This document shows positions 45,205 to 51,934 of a stretch of DNA of 64,000 nucleotides, piece by piece. Where the stretch lies: the NCBI GenBank assembly GCA_003138485.1, contig PLGF01000175.1, forward strand, positions 2,052 through 66,051, written 5' to 3'. Under the pieces are notes generated by a model, which saw only the letters and a program-made list of their open reading frames with translations, was not told the origin of the DNA and did not search any database. The stretch comes from Verrucomicrobiales bacterium. Its GTDB lineage: Bacteria; Verrucomicrobiota; Verrucomicrobiia; Limisphaerales; Palsa-1400. Within the stretch, counting starts at the first letter, position 1. Each line of letters begins with the position of its first letter. Position numbers and translations under genes: made by a program.

Positions 45205-46202
45205 CAGGCTGGGGCGGCCAGGGCGCCGTGGAATTGGATGTTGTTTTCGACGCGGGGGACAATGTCAAATAAACTACTGGGCTCGGTTCCGGCATCGCGC
45301 GGCCTGAGGCTTCCCAAGAGGGCCATTTCCTCCCTCAAGGCGTCTTGAAGCTTCGGACTGGCGTTCTTGAGGGCCGGGGCCAGGCCGCGCATATCGACTT
45401 GGAGAGGGACCCTTCGCGGCGAGTCAGAGCCTTGCGTGGGGAGTTCTTCGTGGGCGAACTGGTTCTGGTCAGCGGCCTGGGCCGGTTTGGGATGGCGCGG
45501 CTTCGGGTCCGCCAAAGGGGAACCGCCGAGGTTGCGGTCCGCGGCCTTGGGCGCGTCCGCCGCGATCTTCAATCCGCAGCCCTGGTTCAACACGCGAGCG
45601 GGTTTGACGTTGCGCTTGCGGCCCAGCACGCCCGCGATGGATTCGACGACTTCGACGGGGGTGGGACCGAGGGTCGCGAGGCGCTCGAGAATCAGGCCGC
45701 GCTTGGCATCGGGAAACAGGGTCAGCAGTCTTGAGGTGTTTTCGGCGGCGAGGCAGCTTGCGACCAACGCGACGGTTTGCGGTTGTTCGTCTTTAAGCAG
45801 ATTGTAGAGATGGCCGGGGTCCATATCGGCGATCTGCCGAATGGGAGCGGAAGCCACGGAACGGGCCGGGACGGGCGCGGGTGAAAGCCGTCCGATGATG
45901 TTCGAAGTGCGAAGGGGGCCGACGGCTTTTTCCAGGACGCTCCGGGTGTAGGTGACGCCGCCGAGGACGGCGGTGCCGGCCTGTAGGGCCAGCGCGCTGA
46001 ATTCCCGGAGAATCTCCTCCCGCAACTCCTGTGTGATGAAAGTAAGCCTGGACATTTCCATCGCCACGGATTCCAGTTCCTGCTCCTCCAGGTTCTTGAG
46101 CATCTGCGCGGCGCTTTCGGGCCCCAGAATGACCAGCAACGCGGCCAGCTTCTGGTGGCGCGTCATTTCGGAAACTGGGCCGGTGGCAATGGCATCTTCC
46201 AT
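45204..46202 (-). CDS. fliG: Flagellar motor switch protein FliG with degenerate C-terminal domain
   Basis: A 332-residue protein. The N domain that binds FliF is normal (RHQKLAALLVILGPESAAQML to VAMEMSRL), and the middle armadillo domain keeps the EQPQT motif at 139-143. After VLN at about 204-206 the sequence becomes Pro/Ala-rich (about 207-268), where others have the MFxF hinge. The final helices read GLAPALKNASPKLQDALREEMALLG: the SKRAAE-type torque helix with its charged residues seems deleted by about 14 residues. No alternative frame restores the domain and codon use is normal throughout, so this is not a simple frameshift. Confidence 0.87.
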   Translation of the reverse strand: MEDAIATGPVSEMTRHQKLAALLVILGPESAAQMLKNLEEQELESVAMEMSRLTFITQELREEILREFSALALQAGTAVLGGVTYTRSVLEKAVGPLRTSNIIGRLSPAPVPARSVASAPIRQIADMDPGHLYNLLKDEQPQTVALVASCLAAENTSRLLTLFPDAKRGLILERLATLGPTPVEVVESIAGVLGRKRNVKPARVLNQGCGLKIAADAPKAADRNLGGSPLADPKPRHPKPAQAADQNQFAHEELPTQGSDSPRRVPLQVDMRGLAPALKNASPKLQDALREEMALLGSLRPRDAGTEPSSLFDIVPRVENNIQFHGALAAPA

Positions 46203-46208
46203 AATCGG

Positions 46209-47822
46209 TCAGGATTCAGGTTTGCCGCGGGCCAGCCAACTGCGCACGGCCTGAGTCATGTTGGCGGGATTCTCCCGGATCAATTGGTTGAGGACATCCA
46301 CGGTGACGATGCCCGGACCGTGGGAGCCATTCTTGGAGCGGCCATTTCCGTTGCCGTGGCCGTGGCCGTTGCCGTTGCCATTGCCGTTAGTCATCGGAAA
46401 GGCGAAAGGAACTTCGTCCTTGGCCGTGTTTTTCCACAAGCGCCAGAACAGGAACAGCACCGCGCCGGCCATCGCCGGATAAACCAATTTGAGGACGGTG
46501 TCCATCCAGAGTTGGTGTTTTTCCTGCACGACCATTTGCTGGGACATGACGGTCATTGTCTGGTCGTTGAAGGGAATCTCCTGGAGGGTCAGCTCATCTT
46601 GCCGGCTGGCGCCGTTCTCCTGGATGCCCAGCGCGCTTTGCACGATGAGGCTCAATTTCTTCAGCTCGCCCTCTGTGCGGGTCACGGCCTTGCGGTCGGC
46701 CCCCTGGCCCTCGAAGCGCTGGGCGACGAAGACAGCGGTGGAGAGGCGCTTGATGCCGCCGGCGGCCTGCACGGTGTTGCTGGTGCTCTTGCTCAGTTCG
46801 TAGGAGTTGTTGGTGACTTTCTTCTGCGTCCGGCTCTTGTTGACTGGCGGGCCGGCCGGGGTGTTCGTGTCGGACCCGTTGGCCGGCGACGGGGGCGCGC
46901 CGCCGCCGGAGGCGGTGGAGGAATCGGTGGTTTCATCGTTGATGACGGCGGTGCGGACGACCTGGCCGTCCGGGTCGAATTTCTCCTCGGTGCGGGTGAC
47001 GGTGTCCCAATTCAACTCGGCGGAAACGCGGACGACGGCCTGGCCGGGACCGAGGACCTGTTCGAGCATGCCCTGGGCCTTTTTGGCCAGGTATTGTTCG
47101 ATGTTGCGCCGGGCGGTCAGTTGGTTGTTGGAAAGGCCGGCGATCGAATCGGATTCGTCGTTTTCGGAGAGCACGTTGCCCTGGTTATCGACGACGGAAA
47201 CATTGTTGACCTGGAGGCCCTCCACGCTGTTGGCGACCAGGAAACGGATGGAATTAACCGCCGCGGCGGGGAGAGTGGCGGCGCCCTTGACGCGGACGAA
47301 GACGGAGGCGGTGGGTTTGCGGGAAGTGTCCACCAGGAGGCGGTTTTCGGGCATGACGATCATGACGCGCGCGCTTTCGATCTGGTCGAGCTGGCTGATC
47401 GTGCGCGCCAGTTCGCCCTGGACGGCGCGGGTGTAATTGGCCCGCTGCACGAAATCGGAGATGCCGAAGTTGGCCTTGTCAAAAATCTCGAAGCCCACGC
47501 CTTCCCCGCGCGGAATCCCCTTGCCCGCCATTTGCATGCGGGCTTGATAGACCTTGTCGGAGGGGACGTAGATGGCGCCGGCGCCGCGGACTTGATAGGG
47601 GACTTTGGACTCGTCCAGGGCGGCAATGACCTTGGAGGCCTCGCCCTCGTCCAGTTTGCCGTAAAGCAGGGCAAAATCCGGGCGGCTGGTCCAGTAAAAC
47701 ATCGCGCTCAATCCGATCGCGAGCACGCCGGTGGCGATGACGAGACTGATGCGCTGGTTAAGGCCGAGTTGTTTCCAGATTGCCAGGAGTTGCTGACCCA
47801 ATTGCGAAAGGCTTTTGTTCAT
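46209..47822 (-). CDS. fliF: Flagellar MS-ring protein FliF
   Basis: A 537-residue protein with two transmembrane helices (about 20-45 and 440-460) around the ring-building motifs (YGKLDEGEASKVIAALDESKVPY, then GEGVGFEIFDKANFGISDFVQRANYTRAVQGELARTI). The C-terminal cytosolic tail has a repeat of Asn-Gly and His-Gly (about 476-500) and ends in the FliG-binding helix (VTVDVLNQLIRENPANM). It anchors the motor and houses the export gate. Confidence 0.95.
   Translation of the reverse strand: MNKSLSQLGQQLLAIWKQLGLNQRISLVIATGVLAIGLSAMFYWTSRPDFALLYGKLDEGEASKVIAALDESKVPYQVRGAGAIYVPSDKVYQARMQMAGKGIPRGEGVGFEIFDKANFGISDFVQRANYTRAVQGELARTISQLDQIESARVMIVMPENRLLVDTSRKPTASVFVRVKGAATLPAAAVNSIRFLVANSVEGLQVNNVSVVDNQGNVLSENDESDSIAGLSNNQLTARRNIEQYLAKKAQGMLEQVLGPGQAVVRVSAELNWDTVTRTEEKFDPDGQVVRTAVINDETTDSSTASGGGAPPSPANGSDTNTPAGPPVNKSRTQKKVTNNSYELSKSTSNTVQAAGGIKRLSTAVFVAQRFEGQGADRKAVTRTEGELKKLSLIVQSALGIQENGASRQDELTLQEIPFNDQTMTVMSQQMVVQEKHQLWMDTVLKLVYPAMAGAVLFLFWRLWKNTAKDEVPFAFPMTNGNGNGNGHGHGNGNGRSKNGSHGPGIVTVDVLNQLIRENPANMTQAVRSWLARGKPES
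46341..46391. repeat. Hexanucleotide repeat inside fliF
   Basis: Tandem six-base units (GCCGTT, GCCGTG, GCCATT on the plus strand) encode alternating Asn-Gly and His-Gly residues in the FliF tail. About eight units are visible. Whole-unit slippage would change tail length by two residues without breaking the frame. Confidence 0.7.
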
Positions 47823-47831
47823 GAGGTTTTA

Positions 47832-48233
47832 TCAAATTTGCATCCGCATCAATTCCTGGTACGAATCGAGGAGTTTGTTGCGCACTTCCACCATCATCTG
47901 GAAGGAAACATTGGCTTCCTCCATCGAAATCATCGCCTGATGCAGCGAAACATTCTTGCCGCTCAACAACCCGGTGACCGCATCGGTCGCCGCCGCCTGC
48001 TTCTGCGACACGTCGCTGACGAAATTGCCCAACAGGCTCTCGAACCCGCCGGTGGATTGCCCCGGAGCGGCCGCCGCCAGGGGGGTGTCCGAGTTGGGAG
48101 TGGGAGTGATCTGTTGCAACTCCGCCGCGGGAATGGACTTGGCGGCGGAGGCGGCCATTTGCTGGGCGGAATTCACCAGCCCGGCGCCTCCGGTTGGGGC
48201 CGCCATGAGTTTGAGTGCGGAGAGAGCGTCCAT
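47832..48233 (-). CDS. fliE: Flagellar hook-basal body protein FliE
   Basis: A 133-residue protein with the FliE C-terminal pattern (FESLLGNFVSDVSQKQAAATDAVTGLLSGKNVSLHQAMISMEEANVSFQMMVEVRNKLLDSYQELMRMQI split over two helices). It connects the MS ring to the rod. The N-terminal 60 residues are Ala/Pro-rich. It stands between flgC and fliF, the usual order. Confidence 0.93.
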   Translation of the reverse strand: MDALSALKLMAAPTGGAGLVNSAQQMAASAAKSIPAAELQQITPTPNSDTPLAAAAPGQSTGGFESLLGNFVSDVSQKQAAATDAVTGLLSGKNVSLHQAMISMEEANVSFQMMVEVRNKLLDSYQELMRMQI

Positions 48234-48247
48234 TCAGCGGCGGTGTC

Positions 48248-48679
48248 TTAATGTTTGACTATCGAAAGCGCCTGCATGGCCATGGCCCGCGCGTTTTTGA
48301 CCACCGCAAGGTTGGCTTCGTAGGAGCGCGAGGAGGAAATCATATCCACCATTTCCTCGTGAATGTTGATGTCCGGCATGGCCACCATGCCATGCGCGTC
48401 CGCGTCGGGGTGGCCGGGGGAATAGATTTGGCGGGCCGGGCGGCCGTCCTTCTGGATGCGGGCGACTTGCACGGACTGCGGCCCGGAGGGGCCCCCATCG
48501 GAATCCTGTTGGGCGCGCAGGACGTTTTCAAACACGACGACCTGCCGCTGGTAGGGCTTGCCGTCCGCGCCTTTGGTGGTGTTGACGTTGGCGATGTTCT
48601 GCGAAATGACATCCATGCGGATGCGCTCGGCGTCCAAGGCCGAGGCGGTGCTTTCGATGCCGGTGAGAAGGTTGATCAT
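48248..48679 (-). CDS. flgC: Flagellar proximal rod protein FlgC
   Basis: A 143-residue rod protein with the N-terminal SALDAERIRMDVISQNIANVNTT motif and the C-terminal PDINIHEEMVDMISSSRSYEANLAVVKNARAMAMQAL motif. Standard length and position after flgB. Confidence 0.95.
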   Translation of the reverse strand: MINLLTGIESTASALDAERIRMDVISQNIANVNTTKGADGKPYQRQVVVFENVLRAQQDSDGGPSGPQSVQVARIQKDGRPARQIYSPGHPDADAHGMVAMPDINIHEEMVDMISSSRSYEANLAVVKNARAMAMQALSIVKH

Positions 48680-48687
48680 AAAACAAA

Positions 48688-49068
48688 TCAGCTTTTGCCG
48701 GTCACAGCCATGCGCAGGCGGTTGAGGGAATTGCTGACCATCTGGGTCTCGACACTGTTTTCCAGCGTGTTCTCGTTGAGTTTAAGCATTTCCGTTTCCA
48801 AAAGGACCGTGTTCCCGTCGGCCCGCCCGGAAACCGCCGTGGTATCGACGGCCAAACGGGGCTGGAGGCTGGCGATGGAATCGGGGTTTTGGCTGGCGAC
48901 GGCCTGGGACAACTGGGATTCGAAGGTTGGGGAGACATCCAGGCGTTTGTAACCGGGCACTTCGATATTGGCCAGGTTGCTGGCGATGGCTTGATGGCGC
49001 AGCAGCGAGACATCCAGCATCTTTTTCGCCGCCACGTAATCCGAATTTGTAAATAGAGCATCAATCAT
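48688..49068 (-). CDS. flgB: Flagellar proximal rod protein FlgB
   Basis: A 126-residue rod protein with LRHQAIASNLANIEVPGYKRLDV near the N-terminus and ENTLENSVETQMVSNSLNRLRMAVTGK at the end. It is the first gene of the flagellar operon. ATG at 49068 lies 11 bp after GGAG (49083-49080), which itself is close to the predicted sigma-54 start site. Confidence 0.94.
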   Translation of the reverse strand: MIDALFTNSDYVAAKKMLDVSLLRHQAIASNLANIEVPGYKRLDVSPTFESQLSQAVASQNPDSIASLQPRLAVDTTAVSGRADGNTVLLETEMLKLNENTLENSVETQMVSNSLNRLRMAVTGKS

Positions 49069-49091
49069 CGTTACAAGTTCTCCAAGCCATT

Positions 49092-49107
49092 AGCAGTGAA
49101 TGTGCCA
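49092..49107 (-). promoter_or_regulatory. Sigma-54-type promoter of the flagellar operon
   Basis: Read on the minus strand, the 16-mer TGGCACATTCACTGCT matches the TGGCACRN4TTGCW consensus at all fixed positions except one (C for T). The GG and GC elements have the right spacing, and the -12 element ends 24 bp before the flgB ATG. Sigma-54 control of rod and hook genes is known in many polar flagellates. The match is seen; use of the promoter is inferred. Confidence 0.65.
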
Positions 49108-49372
49108 GCGGGCAAAAAGGGCCAATCCGGGCCGTTTTGCCGCCCGAACCCTGAAAAACTGGTAATAATTGCCACCCCGCCCGCCGCAGGCAGGCAAGAA
49201 TGTCCATCCGTCAGGTTTTGCCGGACATCCCAATTGTCTCACGAGGGCGCATGAAAAAACTCTTCGTTTCCTTCGTTTGCTTGGTGCGTAAGAACCCTAT
49301 TCCTGTTAGGGGCCAATCGCGACGCGCCAGCGGATCAAGAGAGAACAGAAGGACGCGAAGATAACAAAGAGT

Positions 49373-50023
49373 TCATTCAAATATGCGCGCCCGGACGAGA
49401 AGCTTGCAGTTGGCGCAACTGTGGATGATTGAGGAACTTTGATCGAAGAATATCGAACTAAACTCGCTGGTTGAAGATGAGCTTTGGAGCGCCGGTCCAG
49501 GGTTCCGGTATAAACTCGCCATTCTTGCAAAGGCTCTCATCCCGGTCCTGCGACAAATCCGGTTGATTCGTTTACCGGCTCCACCTCGTTTGAGAAATCT
49601 TCTTTTCGCAAACATCACCCGTGTAGCCATGCTAACCAGAGCGCCCGCGATCGCGGCGGGATGACTGATGCCTTTTGGTATGTCGGTGAGATTCACAACG
49701 GCGCAGCCGCCCCGCAGCACACGGGATGACGGCCCTTCCGCACGAACGTGTATCGTAGAAAGCCTCCGCATCACTCTCCGAAAAAGCTGCCCGTCGGCCT
49801 TTTCCAGCAGCAGCAATGCTTGAAAAACCTTTTCTTGCTCCACGAATTGGCTGTCGCCGTGGCTGCTATCGGCAATGATACGAACCCCAAGCCTATTCAA
49901 CGCCTTTGGATGCGGGCAGACGCGTCGCTGAAAAGTTTTTAAGACAGTTGCCGTGAAGATAGACGGCATTCCATTGAGCCAGAATAGCGCGAGCTGCGCG
50001 ACACCCGGCTTAAACAGCTTCAT
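49373..50023 (-). CDS. Unrecognised protein, possibly decaying
   Basis: A 216-residue frame, taken from an ATG at 50023 (MKLFKPGVAQLALFWLNGMPSIF). It has an even amino-acid mix, without the Arg/Pro excess of chance frames, and a basic Cys/Arg segment (RINRICRRTGMRAFARM). No known family is recognised. It lacks a clear ribosome-binding site, and its frame continues upstream through tRNA-Ser, so it could also be a remnant. I see nothing firm in 49108-49372 or 50024-50219. Confidence 0.3.
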   Translation of the reverse strand: MKLFKPGVAQLALFWLNGMPSIFTATVLKTFQRRVCPHPKALNRLGVRIIADSSHGDSQFVEQEKVFQALLLLEKADGQLFRRVMRRLSTIHVRAEGPSSRVLRGGCAVVNLTDIPKGISHPAAIAGALVSMATRVMFAKRRFLKRGGAGKRINRICRRTGMRAFARMASLYRNPGPALQSSSSTSEFSSIFFDQSSSIIHSCANCKLLVRARIFE

Positions 50024-50219
50024 CTTCCCAAGGTTGATACCATTCAGGCGGTTAGTCAATGCTCTTGCCCGTAAAGGGTTCGAATCGCCGTGCTCTGCCG
50101 GCCAAAAGGCTGAAAATGAACTCTGGCAGGTTGAAAGACCTTTTTGGGGACTGCGGCTCATTAACATCGCCGAAACGGCTTGCCCCGAAGCCGGTTTCGT
50201 GCGATTAAAGCAGCCGGGC

Positions 50220-50308
<89 letters not shown>

Positions 50309-50318
50309 TTTTCAATTT

Positions 50319-51095
50319 ATGAACACGCGCGCATTCATCCCAATCACGCTGGCTTTGGCGGCGCTGGCCGTCAACGGCTTGGCGGCGGACTCCGGCCAGC
50401 CGCAGTATTACGAGCTGCGAATTTACAGGACAAAGTCAGAACAGCAACAGAAGCTGGTCAGCGACTACTGGCAAAACGCGGCCGTGCCCGCCTGCAACCG
50501 GATGGGTATTCAGCCGGTCGGCGTCTTCACCGAATTGGAAGACTCCCCCACCAACAGCGTGTACGTTCTCCTACCATGCGATTCCCTGGCGCTCTGGGCC
50601 TCCATCCCCGCCCGGCTGGCTGCCGACGCCGCCTATCAGGCCGCGGCCGCCGATTTCATGGCGCTGCCCAAATCGAGCCCCGCCTACGAACGCATCGAAA
50701 GCTCCCTGGGCGTGGCTTTTGACAGCATGAAGAAGCTCGCGGCGCCTCCGTCGGCGGCGGACAAGGCGCCGTGGGTTTTCGAGTTGCGCACCTACGAAAG
50801 TCCCAGTGAAAGCAAGGGGAACAACAAGGTCGAGATGTTTAACAGGGGCGAGGTTTCGCTCATGGGCGAAGTTGGGTTGTCGCCGGTCTTTTACAGCCAG
50901 ACTCTAGCCGGCTCGCACATGCCCAATCTTGTCTATATGGTATCGGGCCGGAACATGGACGAACACAAGAAGCATTGGCAGGCGTTCTCCAACTCGCCGG
51001 TCTGGAAGAAGCTAAACGGCGATCCGCAATACAAAGACAACGTGTCCCGCATCCTTAACATCTTCCTCAAGCGCACCCCCGCCTCGCAAATCTGA
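50319..51095 (+). CDS. Exported NIPSNAP-family protein
   Basis: A 258-residue protein with a signal peptide (MNTRAFIPITLALAALAVNGLAA) and two NIPSNAP repeats. The first begins YYELRIYRTKSEQQQKLVSDYWQ and the second VFELRTYESPSESKGNNKVEMF. Both are ferredoxin-like folds with the ELRxY strand. Molecular function is unknown in bacteria; exported two-domain forms are frequent in Planctomycetes and Verrucomicrobia. The gene starts 10 bp after tRNA-Ser and may be read with it. Confidence 0.88.
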   Translation: MNTRAFIPITLALAALAVNGLAADSGQPQYYELRIYRTKSEQQQKLVSDYWQNAAVPACNRMGIQPVGVFTELEDSPTNSVYVLLPCDSLALWASIPARLAADAAYQAAAADFMALPKSSPAYERIESSLGVAFDSMKKLAAPPSAADKAPWVFELRTYESPSESKGNNKVEMFNRGEVSLMGEVGLSPVFYSQTLAGSHMPNLVYMVSGRNMDEHKKHWQAFSNSPVWKKLNGDPQYKDNVSRILNIFLKRTPASQI

Positions 51096-51136
51096 AGCGG
51101 CGTTTCCTATCCTGTTATTTCGCGATAATTCGGTGG

Positions 51137-51165
51137 TTGACACTTTGGGCGGGACTGCGTTATTT
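51137..51165 (+). promoter_or_regulatory. Promoter of the basic repeat-protein gene
   Basis: TTGACA at 51137-51142 and TTATTT at 51160-51165 are 17 bp apart. The ATG at 51173 is 7 bp after the -10 box, so transcription should start at the initiation codon. Confidence 0.55.
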
Positions 51166-51172
51166 CTTTTGA

Positions 51173-51649
51173 ATGATCAGTATAACTGAACTAACTACAA
51201 GTCAACTTAGCCGCGTTATCGCGATTAAGGAACAAATCGAAATGCTCCAATCGGAGATCGCATCCATCGCGGGTGAAGCCGGTGAAACTCCGGCCGCCGC
51301 CGATGAAACACCAGCCGCCCCCAAGACCAGAGGACGGCGCCGGTCGCCGGAGGTCCGGGCCAGGATGGCGGCTGCCGCCAGAGCCAGGTGGGCCAGGATC
51401 AAAGGCACCGCCACCGATGCAGCTCCGCCGGAAGATAAGAAAAAGAGGCGCTTAAGCGCCGCTGGCAGAGAGGCCATCATCGCCGCGACAAAAGCCAGAT
51501 GGGCCAGAGCAAGAGGCACAGAGGCCCCCGCGCCCAAGGTTGTTAAGAAGGGGGATCGGCGCACCAGTCCGGCGGTCAAGGCCAGGCTCGCCGCGATTGC
51601 GCGGGCCAGATGGGCCAAGATCAAAGCGGCCGGCAAGTCTCGCCTGTAA
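51173..51649 (+). CDS. Small basic protein with three ARARWARIKG-type repeats
   Basis: A 158-residue, highly basic protein. An N-terminal helix (about 5-35) looks like a short coiled coil. Three repeats follow (about 56-78, 92-115, 129-151), each with an R-R-x-S-x3-R/K opening, an alanine-rich helix and a K/R-A-R-W-A-K/R-I/A-K/R-G end, separated by Pro/Ala/Glu linkers. This resembles NUMOD3-like or histone-H1-like DNA-binding repeats, but I cannot place it in a family with certainty. Nucleic-acid binding is likely on charge grounds. The message appears leaderless. Confidence 0.75.
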   Translation: MISITELTTSQLSRVIAIKEQIEMLQSEIASIAGEAGETPAAADETPAAPKTRGRRRSPEVRARMAAAARARWARIKGTATDAAPPEDKKKRRLSAAGREAIIAATKARWARARGTEAPAPKVVKKGDRRTSPAVKARLAAIARARWAKIKAAGKSRL

Positions 51650-51721
51650 TCCGGCTCCGTCCATCGCCAGAATCCCAGCGCGCCACCGGTAGGTTTTGGG
51701 ACGAGTTTCCCGCCCCTTCAA

Positions 51722-51776
51722 CCGGCGCGCGCCGGGGGTTCCCGTAGCGCGACAGTCTCGGAGTTTCATTGAAACT
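51722..51776. promoter_or_regulatory. Two palindromes in the gap before korA
   Basis: CCGGCGCGCGCCGG (51722-51735) is a perfect 14-bp palindrome, and AGTTTCA-T-TGAAACT (51762-51776) is an inverted repeat with 7-bp arms. They are followed by GGGGGCGG rather than a T tract. Either could be a protein-binding site or part of a transcript end after the basic-protein gene. Confidence 0.35.
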
Positions 51777-51870
51777 TGGGGGCGGTGTCTTTTGGGATGC
51801 CTCTTCCGAGCATTTCTCATGCGTGTTCATGCGTTTTCATACCGCCGTGAAATGGCGGGAATGGTCAAAA

Positions 51871-51890
51871 ATTGGCAAGGAATTGCCAAT
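51871..51890 (+). promoter_or_regulatory. Operator-like inverted repeat upstream of korA
   Basis: ATTGGCAA-GGAA-TTGCCAAT has perfect 8-bp arms and a 4-bp spacer, and lies 45 bp before the korA ATG. It is a typical size for a dimeric regulator site. No regulator gene is next to it. Confidence 0.45.
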
Positions 51891-51934
51891 GGACGGTGAG
51901 TGCGGAACTGAGACGACAGGACAATGTGTCATCC

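Noticed and set aside
45204-46202. Frameshift as the cause of the odd FliG C-terminus
   Set aside because: Translation of the other two frames through 45381-45600 gives no FliG-like sequence, and codon use in the annotated frame stays normal.
50060-50100. A tRNA T-arm-like sequence (GGGTTCGAATCGCC)
   Set aside because: The flanking bases do not pair as a T stem and no other tRNA arms are found nearby.
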